A DNA stretch of 64,000 nt from Flavihumibacter profundi (lineage in GTDB: Bacteria; Bacteroidota; Bacteroidia; Chitinophagales; Chitinophagaceae): positions 787,907 to 851,906 of the forward strand of contig NZ_JAIQXE010000003.1 in the NCBI RefSeq assembly GCF_020076305.1. Reading direction: 5' to 3'. Under the pieces are notes generated by a model. The model did not search any database. It had not been told where the DNA came from and saw only the letters and a program-made list of their open reading frames with translations. The translations under genes were made by a program, and so were the position numbers. Positions 1 through 9,245 of this stretch are shown one piece after another. Position 1 is the stretch's first letter. Each line of letters opens with the position of its first letter.

Positions 1-151
1 CACTTCAAAATAATAATATAGCAAAATTGCCCGATGAACAGGAAAAGAAACAGTTTCTTTAAAAATCGCCAGCTTCGGGGTATCAAACCTTTTGTCTTCA
101 CGTAGGACCTTGATATTTAGGTGGCCGCAAGATATAAAAATTGGTGGACCA
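1..151. other. left edge, no supported gene
   Basis: I see no supportable gene here. One minus-strand frame stays open from about position 150 to the window edge, but it has no clear start codon, so it could be the 5' end of a gene that lies mostly outside the window or chance. Confidence 0.3.
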
Positions 152-724
152 TTAATGGTCTGTCATATGGACGTATTCAATCTTATATTTTTTCCCTTCC
201 CTTTCTTTTTTCCTATAAATGCGGTTTAAAATAAATCCACCTGTGGCAACTCCCAGCGCAATGCCGAGGGAACGCATGTTTGCCGGATCGTTAACGGGTT
301 CGTGCAGGTATGCAGCATTTATTAAATTCAATGCAACATAACCAAGACCGCCGATCATAAAAATGCTGCCGTTTTTTACAAAGCGCCAGCTCTCCTTTTT
401 ATCGGGAATAATTGTCCTGATCTCCTTATAGTGCATTTTGTGTACAAAATAACCGACAGTATCCACCTTGGTAGTTCCCAGGGTAGTCATATAGGTCTGG
501 ATCTGCCATTGGCGTACAAATACCGAATCATTTCGGATTGCATCAATGAGTCCTTCAATTTGCTGGCCGTTTACATGCTGGAATATAATGTAACTGCCCT
601 TGAAATAGGTAGCAACATGCTTGCCATTCATTTTCTTCAGGGAAATAAAATCACTCATTTGTATCTGCCCCTGAACACCCAGGGCCAGCCCTAAAATCAA
701 TATAAAAATGGTACTTCTTAACAT
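152..724 (-). CDS. hypothetical secreted or membrane protein
   Basis: A 190-residue protein that I do not recognise. It begins with a hydrophobic signal-like segment (MLRSTIFILILGLALGVQGQ), followed by a polar region rich in Val, Gln and Lys, a second hydrophobic stretch around residues 120-135, another near 155-165 and a basic tail. This suggests an exported or membrane-anchored protein. I chose the start at 724 because it places the signal peptide at the N-terminus; the frame remains open upstream but that extension runs through a palindromic repeat and into the lysE-like gene. It is co-directional with that upstream gene and could be transcribed with it. Confidence 0.6.
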   Translation of the reverse strand: MLRSTIFILILGLALGVQGQIQMSDFISLKKMNGKHVATYFKGSYIIFQHVNGQQIEGLIDAIRNDSVFVRQWQIQTYMTTLGTTKVDTVGYFVHKMHYKEIRTIIPDKKESWRFVKNGSIFMIGGLGYVALNLINAAYLHEPVNDPANMRSLGIALGVATGGFILNRIYRKKEREGKKYKIEYVHMTDH

Positions 725-737
725 AATGTATGTTGTT

Positions 738-762
738 ACCCGGCGGGTAATACCCGCCGGGT
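738..762. repeat. GC-rich palindromic element, copy 1
   Basis: A perfect 25-bp palindrome with 12-bp arms ACCCGGCGGGTA and TACCCGCCGGGT around a single central A. It lies between the start of the hypothetical gene at 152-724 and the end of the lysE-like gene. The same core occurs at 10648-10680 and 39467-39511. Read on the minus strand it would encode HPAGITRRV, but here it is upstream of the chosen start codon. Confidence 0.85.
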
Positions 763-779
763 GGATTGAACAAACTAAC

Positions 780-1412
780 TTAATCGGATATGAATGCGAC
801 CCCCCAAAGCAGCGCAATACCAAATCCCACAAGTATTAAACCAGATATTTTATTAATTACTGAAAGGTTGTGCAGGGTCAGCTTCTTGCGAAGCTTTCCA
901 GCCATTAGGACCTTCAGCACATCTGCAATAATATTAACCGCGATACAGGTCGAGAAAATGATGATCCTTTGCCGCATGGTATGGGTAACCGCAAAAGCCG
1001 TGGCATTTATTAACCAAAAAAGGATTACACTCGGATTTAATGTATTTATAAGGAATCCCGAGGAAAAAATCCTGGCCATATCCCTTTTCCTGAAGCGTGA
1101 TTCTTCGGTAGAAGCGTCTACAGTCAGTTTCACTTTTTTAAGAAACAAATAAAATGCGCCTAACCCTATTAAAAATATACTGCCGAAATAACCAATGGCC
1201 CGCTTATACTGGAGCAATGCATTGACCCATTCGGAAAATGCATTGCTTAAAAAAACCAAAACTATATCACTCACCCAAACACCAGCCACAAAGCTCATTC
1301 CGCCTTCTTTACCATTATTCAGGCTTTGCTTGATAATTGTAAAAATGACAGGCCCCACCGATAAAGCGAGTATACTGCCCAATGCCAATCCTTTTAAAAA
1401 TGCTTCTGTCAT
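780..1412 (-). CDS. LysE/RhtB-family amino-acid exporter
   Basis: A 210-residue integral membrane protein of the LysE translocator family, whose members export amino acids or related small metabolites across the cytoplasmic membrane. The N-terminal segment has the family's typical pattern: a first helix ending in SVGPV near residue 20, then a Gly-rich loop (GKEGG) and a second helix. About six hydrophobic segments can be counted, and the length is normal for the family. The substrate cannot be read from the sequence. It is divergent from corA, with a short shared intergenic region of about 70 bp. Confidence 0.85.
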   Translation of the reverse strand: MTEAFLKGLALGSILALSVGPVIFTIIKQSLNNGKEGGMSFVAGVWVSDIVLVFLSNAFSEWVNALLQYKRAIGYFGSIFLIGLGAFYLFLKKVKLTVDASTEESRFRKRDMARIFSSGFLINTLNPSVILFWLINATAFAVTHTMRQRIIIFSTCIAVNIIADVLKVLMAGKLRKKLTLHNLSVINKISGLILVGFGIALLWGVAFISD

Positions 1413-1481
1413 AAGCGTAATACGGAGCCTAAAAATAATGATTACCTGCTCATTACAAGTTTTCTATAATTTCATTGTAAG

Positions 1482-2612
1482 ATGATCAGGAAATCTATCA
1501 ATAATAAGATCGGGAAACCAACCAGGCGCTACCTGCGTTATCTTGGCCTGAACATTCTTTTTGGTACCGACCGGACCAAGGAAATTTTACATGTTAATCC
1601 GACCCTTCCCCCGAAGCGTGAAGAGGCTGGTGAGGTCCGGGTATTTGTCTTTGACTATGATGCCAGCCAACTCGAAGAACATGAATTTAATGCTGTGGAA
1701 GCATGCTTGCAGTTTCGGCACAGCAATAGGATCAGTTGGATTAATGTGGATGGCCTGAGAAAAGCGGATGTGGAAATGGTATGCAATAAATTTGAGGTAC
1801 ACCCGCTTTTGGTAGAAGACATATTAAGTATTGGCCATCGGCCCAAAATGGACGAAGTAGAAGGAGTGCTTTTCTGCCTTTTGAATATGCTGTATTTTAA
1901 TGACCTGGAAGGAACAGTTGAGCAGGAACAAATCAGTATTGTACTGGGAAAAGATTTTGTAATCAGTTTCCAGGAAGATGCATCAAGGGATGTATTCAAT
2001 CCGCTTCGTGATAAACTGCGCCTGGCCAATTCCAAGATCCGCCAGCGTTCGGCCGATTATTTGTGTTACAGTATGCTGGACCTGATCGTTGACAATTATT
2101 TCCTGGTGATGGAAAAACTGGGGGAGCGTATTGAAGAACTGGAGGAGCAGGTCATCAGGAACAGCAATAGCAGGGCACTGGCCAGGATCAGTGCCTTAAG
2201 GAAAGAACAAATCGTCCTGAAAAGAAATATTGCACCGGTGCGGGACCTGCTGGGTGGAATCATCAGAAGCGAAAGCGATCTCCTTGATGATCGTACTACC
2301 AAATACTTTAAGGATGTTTACGACCATATCATGCAGGCATATGACCTTAGTGAAAACTACCGGGATATCATGATTAACATGCAGGACCTTTATATCAATA
2401 ATGTTAACCTGAAGATGAATGAAGTGATGAAAGTAATGGCCATCGTAACCTGCCTGATGGCTCCGGCTACAGTGATCGGGGGAATCTTTGGGATGAACTT
2501 CGACAGGATACCCTACCTGCACAACGACTACGGCTTTTTTATTGCAGTTGGCCTGATGATCCTTATTCCTTTTTATATGTTATGGGTCTTTAATAAGCGG
2601 GGTTGGTTTTAG
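1482..2612 (+). CDS. corA: CorA-type magnesium/cobalt channel
   Basis: A 376-residue CorA family divalent-cation channel of the cytoplasmic membrane, which forms pentamers and imports Mg2+ (also Co2+). The large cytoplasmic N-terminal domain is followed by a long helical region (roughly residues 200-300). Two C-terminal transmembrane helices follow, with the signature GMN motif at the end of the first (GGIFGMNFDRIPYLHNDYGF). A basic C-terminal end (NKRGWF) is also typical. Length is slightly above the common 320-residue form because of a longer N-terminus. It ends 3 bp before the convergent acetyltransferase gene. Confidence 0.93.
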   Translation: MIRKSINNKIGKPTRRYLRYLGLNILFGTDRTKEILHVNPTLPPKREEAGEVRVFVFDYDASQLEEHEFNAVEACLQFRHSNRISWINVDGLRKADVEMVCNKFEVHPLLVEDILSIGHRPKMDEVEGVLFCLLNMLYFNDLEGTVEQEQISIVLGKDFVISFQEDASRDVFNPLRDKLRLANSKIRQRSADYLCYSMLDLIVDNYFLVMEKLGERIEELEEQVIRNSNSRALARISALRKEQIVLKRNIAPVRDLLGGIIRSESDLLDDRTTKYFKDVYDHIMQAYDLSENYRDIMINMQDLYINNVNLKMNEVMKVMAIVTCLMAPATVIGGIFGMNFDRIPYLHNDYGFFIAVGLMILIPFYMLWVFNKRGWF

Positions 2613-2614
2613 CA

Positions 2615-3058
2615 TCATTCCAGGTCAAACCGGTAATAACGGTCTGTTTCGCGGATCCACCCGTTTTTTTCATATACCGACTGTGCAATGGTATTATCTT
2701 CTGCTGTTTCAAGCAATATCCATTTGGCATTTGAATGCCTGCCTATTTCCTTTGCGGCATCAAGTAACATCGAACCAATCCCTTTTCCACGTTGTTCGGG
2801 GGAAACAAATAAATCATTCAGCAGCCAGGTCCGCGAGAGGGAAACTGAAGAAAATATTGGATACAATTGGGTGAATCCTAAAAACTCTCCATTTTCCATG
2901 GCCACAAGAATGACGGATTCATTTTTCTCTAGCCTTTCTTTCAGGAAGGCACGTGCTTTATCCAGATCAGGAAGCTGGTTATAAAACTGCCGGTATTGAT
3001 CAAAAAGGAATGCCACTGCAGCGAGATCGGATAAAAAAGCTTTTCGGATAGTGATCAT
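2615..3058 (-). CDS. GNAT-family N-acetyltransferase
   Basis: A 147-residue single-domain GNAT acetyltransferase, which moves an acetyl group from acetyl-CoA to an amine. The acetyl-CoA binding motif is visible as LFVSPEQRGKGIGSMLLDAA around residues 85-104 (Q/R-x-x-G-x-G). The C-terminal half has the usual LETAEDNTIAQSVYEKNGW pattern in which the Tyr and Asn-Gly-Trp close the fold. The substrate is unknown; related stand-alone GNATs act on small amines or protein N-termini. It is convergent with corA and divergent from nothing close by; the GH3-like gene upstream runs in the same direction. Confidence 0.9.
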   Translation of the reverse strand: MITIRKAFLSDLAAVAFLFDQYRQFYNQLPDLDKARAFLKERLEKNESVILVAMENGEFLGFTQLYPIFSSVSLSRTWLLNDLFVSPEQRGKGIGSMLLDAAKEIGRHSNAKWILLETAEDNTIAQSVYEKNGWIRETDRYYRFDLE

Positions 3059-3106
3059 ATGCTAAATCCTGGATGGTTATTGACACGCACTCTTTTTAAT
3101 GCTGCT

Positions 3107-4633
3107 TCAAACGGCTGGCTCACCCAAAAATGCCTGCCAGTCCTGCAGCATCTTACCCTTCAGCACCCTGGGAAATTTGTGCTGGCCGCCCACCTTGCCT
3201 TTTGATGCCATAAACTCCATGAATTTACTCTCGGGCAGAACATCCAGGAACACTTCTTTCAGGGCACTTTTCCGTTCAACAATGTAATCATCATTCAACT
3301 CTTTCAGGTGCTGGTCAATTTTTTGCAGCAGGATTGCCTTATCGACATGATCATTTGAAGCTACATACCAATGGTGTGCAAAAAAGTTACCGTACGGAAT
3401 ACCAGCTACAGTATATTCCGGAATTGACACGTTCAATTCTTCTGAAGCGAGTTGCAGGGCCCGGTTCATATTATCCACAGATAAATGCTCCCCGACCAGG
3501 CTTAAGAAATGTTTGGTACGGCCAGTAATAATAACCTCGCACCTTTCAATATCTGAAAACCGTATTGTATCACCAATAAGGTACCGCCAGGCACCTGCTG
3601 AAGTACTGATCAAAAGTGCATAATCACGGCCTTCCTCAACCTCATGGATCATATATGATTTTGGATTGGGAACCATATTCCCTTCCGCATCAAAATTCTC
3701 ATCGTCAAAAGGGATGAATTCAAAAAAGATATGGTCATTGATCGACAATTTCATGCCCTTTGCATGTTGCCTGTCCTGGTATGCAATAAATCCCTCCGAC
3801 GCCAGGTAAGTTTCAATATAGGTCAGCGGCTTCGCCAATAATTTTTCAAACCCTTTCTTATACGGTTCGAAAGAGACGCCTCCATGCACAAAAAAAGAAA
3901 GGTTTGGCCAGATATCATGAATCGTTTTCAATTGATAGCGTTCAATGATCTTTTCCATGCACATCTGGATCCAGGCGGGAACGCCTACTACAAAACTGAT
4001 ATCCCAATTGGGTGCCTGCTCCACAATTTCATCGAGCTTATCGTTCCAGTCGTTCATCTTGGCAATCTTCCTGCCGGGCTTATAGAATGGTGTAAACCAG
4101 AATGGCACTTTTTTGGCCGTGATGCCGCTAAGGTCACCGGCATAATAGCCTTGCCCCCGTTGTAACTGGGTACTACCCCCCAGCATCAGCCAGCCTTTAC
4201 CAATATTGCTGAAGGGAATATCATCATAATGGCGCAGGGAAAACAATTGCTTTACCATAACTGTGCGGTTTCCCTTCAAAAGGTCTTCTGTAATGGGAAT
4301 ATACTTGCTCGCAGCTTCTGAAGTTCCAGAAGACAACGCATAATATTTGATCCTTCCCGGCCAGCATACATCCCGCTTACCTTCAAGGGTCCTGTGCCAC
4401 CATTGCTGGTAAATAGAACTATAATCGTGTGTGGGTACTAATTGCTGAAATCTTTTACCTGGATGCCTGCTTAGCAGGATCTCATCAAAACGGTAATGCT
4501 GCCCAAATTCCGTAAACCTGGCTTTTTTCAGCAGTTTTTTTAAGACTTTAAGCTGCTGCCCCCTCGGAGAACTGGCTGGTAGCCGAAGCGCCCTTGCAAT
4601 CGTTTTTGGCAAACTAATCTCAATCAGCGGCAT
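3107..4633 (-). CDS. GH3-family acyl-adenylating enzyme homologue
   Basis: A 508-residue homologue of the GH3 family, named after plant auxin-responsive proteins that adenylate carboxylic acids and join them to amino acids. Bacteroidota carry these genes widely, but their substrate is not established. Visible family features are the nucleotide-binding segment YALSSGTSEAASKYIP near residues 97-112, the middle segment FVHGGVSFEPYKKGF, and the acidic segment YLASEGF followed later by GDTIRFSDIERCEVIITGR. Length is normal. It is probably cytosolic, since no signal peptide is seen. It is co-directional with the GNAT gene downstream and with the glycosyltransferase upstream, but gaps of about 50-65 bp leave operon structure open. 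Confidence 0.88.
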   Translation of the reverse strand: MPLIEISLPKTIARALRLPASSPRGQQLKVLKKLLKKARFTEFGQHYRFDEILLSRHPGKRFQQLVPTHDYSSIYQQWWHRTLEGKRDVCWPGRIKYYALSSGTSEAASKYIPITEDLLKGNRTVMVKQLFSLRHYDDIPFSNIGKGWLMLGGSTQLQRGQGYYAGDLSGITAKKVPFWFTPFYKPGRKIAKMNDWNDKLDEIVEQAPNWDISFVVGVPAWIQMCMEKIIERYQLKTIHDIWPNLSFFVHGGVSFEPYKKGFEKLLAKPLTYIETYLASEGFIAYQDRQHAKGMKLSINDHIFFEFIPFDDENFDAEGNMVPNPKSYMIHEVEEGRDYALLISTSAGAWRYLIGDTIRFSDIERCEVIITGRTKHFLSLVGEHLSVDNMNRALQLASEELNVSIPEYTVAGIPYGNFFAHHWYVASNDHVDKAILLQKIDQHLKELNDDYIVERKSALKEVFLDVLPESKFMEFMASKGKVGGQHKFPRVLKGKMLQDWQAFLGEPAV

Positions 4634-4697
4634 TACTGTGTATCTGGCTTTAGGTTAGGACAAAAATACTTATTCAGGGGCCAATATCGTAAAATGC

Positions 4698-5843
4698 TTA
4701 CACAGGCGGTTCTTTTTTTAGGGGGATAATTATACCGTTGCCGTTTTTGTCATCACTGCCTACAATACAAGCGGTGCCTTTCCCATGAAAACGGGTGGGT
4801 AACGATGGCCTTTCCCGCATCCAGTTTTCCAAAACCTCTAGCATCCCATAATTTTCACCTAATGCATAAACCAGCCAAGCCGGCACTTGCTCCCCCCCAT
4901 TAAAAACCGGTGCAAAGGACTGCAATTCTTCTATTGACCGGGCATCACCAATAATTTTCCAATTAGCATTGGGTGCTATTTTCGGTTTTCGGTAAGGCAG
5001 CAATTTTGCAAGTGCCGCAAAAATTCCCCTGAATAATATACCGGTTTCGAGGATTCCCTTCCATATCCAGGCCTGGTTACGGTAATATTTCCGAACGAAA
5101 AGGACCATAGCTTCATAGAAATGCCGGGTATAGCGCATATTGCGGGTGGTGCTTTCACCCTTGAAATGTACTATTCCGGGAAAAGGCAGGTAATAATTGG
5201 TAAACCCGGCGAGCATAATCCGGTAACTCAGGTCTATATCCTCACCATACATAAAAAATTGCTCATCGAAACCTCCTACCTGCTCATATACCCGCTTTGG
5301 CAGCATGAAGAAAGCACCGGCCAAAACTTCAACCTGCTGGACTGTTTCAGGGGATAAATGACCCAGGTAATACCTGGCGAATGCAGGGTGCCTGGGAAAT
5401 AAGCGGGTAATCCCGCTCAGTTTGTAAAATGCGGTCGCGGGCCCTGGCAAACCTCGTTTTGATTCCGGCAGGTATTTCCCGGTGCCATCAAACATGCGCA
5501 TACCCACAGCCCCTGCACCAGGATGGGTTTTAAAAAATTCGAGGCAGGTACTTAATGTATTTTGCGGTAGAAGGGTATCAGGATTTAATAAAAGCAGGTA
5601 TTCCCCTTTTGCAATGGCCAGGGCCTGGTTATTGGCGGCACCAAATCCCCTGTTCTCCTTATTCCAGATAAACTGCACCCCCGGAAAGTGGCCCGGAAGG
5701 TAGTTCCGGCTGTCATCGGCAGATGCATTATCCACCACAATAATTTCTGTATCAATGTTTTTTGTGGCTTCCAAAACAGTATAGAGGCATTGCTCCAGGA
5801 AGTAACATACATTATAATTAACGATGATGACAGATAACCGCAT
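4698..5843 (-). CDS. family 2 glycosyltransferase (rhamnosyltransferase-like)
   Basis: A 381-residue GT-A fold family 2 glycosyltransferase. The N-terminus (LSVIIVNYNVCYFLEQCL) is the nucleotide-sugar binding start of the family; VDNASADDS follows near residue 40 and the acceptor-side motif GGFDEQFFMYGEDIDLSYRI near residues 190-209 carries the ED catalytic region. This pattern is closest to WbbL-like rhamnosyltransferases that build surface polysaccharide at the cytoplasmic face of the membrane. A C-terminal extension of roughly 100 residues has no function I can name. The gene is divergent from the inositol-phosphatase gene with only 27 bp between starts. Confidence 0.88.
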   Translation of the reverse strand: MRLSVIIVNYNVCYFLEQCLYTVLEATKNIDTEIIVVDNASADDSRNYLPGHFPGVQFIWNKENRGFGAANNQALAIAKGEYLLLLNPDTLLPQNTLSTCLEFFKTHPGAGAVGMRMFDGTGKYLPESKRGLPGPATAFYKLSGITRLFPRHPAFARYYLGHLSPETVQQVEVLAGAFFMLPKRVYEQVGGFDEQFFMYGEDIDLSYRIMLAGFTNYYLPFPGIVHFKGESTTRNMRYTRHFYEAMVLFVRKYYRNQAWIWKGILETGILFRGIFAALAKLLPYRKPKIAPNANWKIIGDARSIEELQSFAPVFNGGEQVPAWLVYALGENYGMLEVLENWMRERPSLPTRFHGKGTACIVGSDDKNGNGIIIPLKKEPPV

Positions 5844-5870
5844 GCTGCGAAATTATTGGTAATTTGCCGC

Positions 5871-6650
5871 ATGTTACAGGAAACACTTATCAATGCTACA
5901 AAAGCCGGAGCGGCCATACTGGAACAATTCTTCAACCAACATGATCTTAAAATTTCCAATAAGGAGAGCATTAACGACCTGGTTACGGAAGCGGACCATG
6001 CATCAGAAAAAGTAATCATCGATGTTATAAGGCATGCTTTCCCGGATCATCATATACTAACCGAAGAGAGTGGTGACCTGCCCACTTCTTCCAATTATAA
6101 GTGGATAATCGATCCAATCGATGGCACAGTAAATTTTGCCAATGGAATACCTATTTGTTGCGTTAGCATCGGTTTGGAAAACGACGGACAAATGATAATG
6201 GGTGCGGTTTATAACCCCTTACTCAAGGAGTTTTTCTTTGCGGAAAAAGGGAAAGGTGCTACGCTGAACGGGCAGCCTATCCATGTAAGCAATAAAGCTG
6301 AAGTTGCCAGCAGCTGCCTGGTTACCGGTTTCCCTTATACCTACCTTGATGCGCCGAATGGCCCATTAGCGTGTTTTGAAAGGTTTATCCGCAGGGGTAT
6401 CCCGGTTCGACGCCTTGGATCCGCGGCAATTGACCTTTGCTGGGTCGCTGCAGGCCGGTTTGACGGTTTCTATGAACACAAACTGAACGCATGGGACAGC
6501 GCAGCAGGTTTTCTGATTGTTGAAGAAGCCGGTGGAAAAGTGACTGACTTCAAAGGCGATTACTACTCTCCCTACCAGCCGCATCTGCTGGCCACCAATG
6601 GAAAAATCCACGATGAAATGTTACAGTGGATTAACGGTGAAAAATCTTAA
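5871..6650 (+). CDS. inositol monophosphatase family phosphatase
   Basis: A 259-residue member of the inositol monophosphatase/SuhB family, Mg2+-dependent phosphatases of inositol-1-phosphate or related sugar and nucleotide phosphates. The metal-binding motifs are visible in order: the Glu of TEESGD near residue 66, the IIDPIDGTVNFANG motif (DPIDGT) near residues 81-94, and the C-terminal WDSAAGFLIVEEAGG. Length is typical. I chose the ATG at 5871, which starts MLQETLINATKAG, over an earlier in-frame codon at 5856 because it matches the usual N-terminus. thiL follows after 17 bp in the same direction, so they are probably co-transcribed. Confidence 0.92.
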   Translation: MLQETLINATKAGAAILEQFFNQHDLKISNKESINDLVTEADHASEKVIIDVIRHAFPDHHILTEESGDLPTSSNYKWIIDPIDGTVNFANGIPICCVSIGLENDGQMIMGAVYNPLLKEFFFAEKGKGATLNGQPIHVSNKAEVASSCLVTGFPYTYLDAPNGPLACFERFIRRGIPVRRLGSAAIDLCWVAAGRFDGFYEHKLNAWDSAAGFLIVEEAGGKVTDFKGDYYSPYQPHLLATNGKIHDEMLQWINGEKS

Positions 6651-6667
6651 GGGTTTAAAATTGTACT

Positions 6668-7702
6668 ATGGAACAAAGAACAGAAATCGCTTCGCTTGGT
6701 GAGTTCGGCCTGATCGACCACCTTACAAAAAATATAGAATTCCAGAATGCTTCCACCATTTTAGGTGTTGGTGATGATGCTGCCGTAATTGACCATTACG
6801 GCAAACAAACAGTTATTTCAACAGACATGCTTGTTGAGGGTGTGCACTTCGACCTCATGTATACACCCCTGAAACACCTGGGCTATAAAAGTGTGGTGGT
6901 AAACCTGAGTGACATCTACGCGATGAACGCACACCCCACCCAAATTACCATGAGCATTGCCGTTAGCAACAAGTTCAGCGTTGAAGCACTGGATGAATTT
7001 TATGAAGGGGTATATGCCGCCTGTGATAAATACGGAGTTGATTTGATTGGTGGTGATACCAGCACCTCACGCAGCGGTTTCGTTATCAGTGTTACTGCCC
7101 TTGGCGAAGTGGTTCCGGACCAGTTTGTAAAACGTTCCACAGCCCAAAAAGGTGACCTTATCTGCGTCAGTGGTGACCTTGGTGGATCCTTCCTTGGATT
7201 GACACTGATGGAGCGGGAAAAAAGGATATACCTTGAAAATCCCCGGATCCAGCCCGACCTGGAGAATGAGGCCTATATTGTTGGGCGTTTATTAAAACCG
7301 GAAGCAAGGCGCGATATCATCGCTTTTTTTGCGGATAATGAATTACGGCCAACAGCTATGATGGATGTGAGTGACGGATTAAGTTCAGATTTACTGCATA
7401 TCTGCACCCAAAGCCAATTAGGTTGTGTTGTATATGAAGAAAAGTTACCTATCCATGAAGATGCGCGCCAGGCTGCTTTCAAATTTGGTTTAGACCCGAC
7501 TGCCTGTGCACTGAGCGGCGGTGAAGATTATGAGTTGCTGTTTACTATAGCACAGGCTGATTATGATAAGTTGGTCCTGAATGAACAGGTTAGTGTAATT
7601 GGTTACATGACCGAACCAGAAGCCGGTACCCATATTTTAACAAAAGGAGGCAATCAATTTAAGATTACTGCCCAGGGATGGAATGCATTTAAAGAGCAGT
7701 AG
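6668..7702 (+). CDS. thiL: thiamine-monophosphate kinase
   Basis: A 344-residue ThiL, which phosphorylates thiamine monophosphate to thiamine diphosphate, the active cofactor, using ATP. Conserved segments are GVGDDAAVID near residue 34, STDMLVEGVHFDL, NLSDIYAMNAHPTQI with the metal-binding Asp, GGDTSTS near residue 135, MMDVSDGLSSDLLHIC and SGGEDYELLF towards the C-terminus. The length matches the family. It lies 17 bp after the inositol-phosphatase gene, and the S41-peptidase gene starts 16 bp after its stop. No riboswitch-like THI element is seen near it. Confidence 0.95.
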   Translation: MEQRTEIASLGEFGLIDHLTKNIEFQNASTILGVGDDAAVIDHYGKQTVISTDMLVEGVHFDLMYTPLKHLGYKSVVVNLSDIYAMNAHPTQITMSIAVSNKFSVEALDEFYEGVYAACDKYGVDLIGGDTSTSRSGFVISVTALGEVVPDQFVKRSTAQKGDLICVSGDLGGSFLGLTLMEREKRIYLENPRIQPDLENEAYIVGRLLKPEARRDIIAFFADNELRPTAMMDVSDGLSSDLLHICTQSQLGCVVYEEKLPIHEDARQAAFKFGLDPTACALSGGEDYELLFTIAQADYDKLVLNEQVSVIGYMTEPEAGTHILTKGGNQFKITAQGWNAFKEQ

Positions 7703-7718
7703 CGCTTATCTTTATTCA

Positions 7719-9245
7719 ATGCTGCTGAGAAAGAGAATCGCGAAACCATTTTATTGGCTATTGCCCGTTATTATTTGTTTTTTCGGGTGCGGAATCAGCC
7801 ACCCGGCGTTTAATGCTGATAAAAAATACCCGCTTCCAGAACTGCAGCGCGACTATACAATTTTCCGGAACATCCTCCAGGAATCTCACCCCAGCGTTAC
7901 CTGGTATACGCCCGCCGATAGTATGCAATATTATTTCGACTGGGGTTACCGTCAACTCAAAGATTCAATGACTGAACCACAATTCAGGACAGTACTCACC
8001 TATGTAATATCAAAAATTCATTGCGGGCATACCAGTACACGGTATTCAAAAAAATATATCCATTATCTCGATACGGCCAGGTTACCCATTTTCCCGGTAT
8101 CTATTAAAGTACTCGACAACGATACGGTAGTCCTGAATAATACCCTGAAAAGGAAAAATGCAACATTACCGAAGGGTACCATTTTAACCAGTTTCGACGG
8201 GAAACCTTTCCGGGAAGTTATTGACAGCATTGGTCAATTTATTCCGAGTGACGGTTATAATGAATCCTACCTGCGCCAGGCGGTGAGTAACCGCGGCGCA
8301 TTTGGTTCCTGGCTCAGGCTGCTCAGGGGTTGGAAATCAAGCTATGAACTGGGTTTCATAGATAGCACCGGCAGGGAACAAACAACAATTTTCAGTCTTA
8401 TTGAACCCAGGCCAAAGGATACCATCAAACGTATTGTAATTCCTGACCTGACGGAAAGGCTTAACCGGCGCGAACGCAGGGAAGAACGATTATACGAAGC
8501 ACGTTCCCTGCAAATTGATACCGGGTTATCTACAGCCTACATGACAGTGAATACTTTCAATAATGGCAATCAGTTGCATTCTTTTTTTAAATCATCATTC
8601 AGGGAGTTAAGGAAGGAGCGGATTCAGCACCTTATTATTGATATCCGCAGCAATGGTGGCGGTAATGTGAACCATTCCACATACCTCACCAAAATGCTGG
8701 TGGATAAACCATTTAAAATTGCCGATTCCTTATATGCCAGTAATAAAAGAAGTAAATACGGACGCTATATACAATATAATGGCATTACCGGGATATTCAT
8801 GAGTTTCATAACTAAAAAGAAATCCGACGGCAAATACCATTTCGGATATTATGAGCGCCATGTTTTCAAACCTGTTAATAAAAACCACTATAAAGGCAAT
8901 GTATATGTGCTTACCGGGCCGAACTCATTTTCTGCAGCGACGATTTTTGCCCGGGCAGTTAAAGGCCAGAAAAATATTATGCTGGTGGGTGAGGAAACCG
9001 GCGGCGGTAACTATGGTAATACTGCGTGGTTTATTCCCAATGTAACGCTTCCTGAAACAGGTATCCGTTTTCGTTTACCAAAATTCAGGTTGGTTATTGA
9101 TAAGGATACCGAAAAAAATGGCAGGGGGGTAATACCGGATATTGTTATACCACCTACAAGATCATCACTTATACAAAACCGCGACCTGAAAGTGGAAAAA
9201 GTCCGTGAGTTGATTTTATCACCGGAAACAGTCTCCAAAAATTAA
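7719..9245 (+). CDS. S41-family peptidase, predicted lipoprotein
   Basis: A 508-residue peptidase of the S41 (C-terminal processing/tricorn) family. The N-terminus is a lipoprotein-type signal peptide ending in the lipobox-like FFGC, so the protein should sit in the cell envelope. The nucleophile region GPNSFSAATIFARAVKG near residues 395-411 contains the Ser of the family, and the following GEETGGGNYGN carries the glycine-rich loop. The start at 7719 was chosen because it yields the signal peptide directly; an earlier in-frame start at 7683 overlaps thiL. Substrate is unknown. It ends by overlapping the convergent nagA by 4 bp. Confidence 0.85.
   Translation: MLLRKRIAKPFYWLLPVIICFFGCGISHPAFNADKKYPLPELQRDYTIFRNILQESHPSVTWYTPADSMQYYFDWGYRQLKDSMTEPQFRTVLTYVISKIHCGHTSTRYSKKYIHYLDTARLPIFPVSIKVLDNDTVVLNNTLKRKNATLPKGTILTSFDGKPFREVIDSIGQFIPSDGYNESYLRQAVSNRGAFGSWLRLLRGWKSSYELGFIDSTGREQTTIFSLIEPRPKDTIKRIVIPDLTERLNRRERREERLYEARSLQIDTGLSTAYMTVNTFNNGNQLHSFFKSSFRELRKERIQHLIIDIRSNGGGNVNHSTYLTKMLVDKPFKIADSLYASNKRSKYGRYIQYNGITGIFMSFITKKKSDGKYHFGYYERHVFKPVNKNHYKGNVYVLTGPNSFSAATIFARAVKGQKNIMLVGEETGGGNYGNTAWFIPNVTLPETGIRFRLPKFRLVIDKDTEKNGRGVIPDIVIPPTRSSLIQNRDLKVEKVRELILSPETVSKN

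Noticed and set aside
431..694. 87-residue plus-strand reading frame
   Set aside because: It is opposite the hypothetical gene at 152-724, which has a signal peptide and a better protein composition; no domain is seen in the plus-strand frame.
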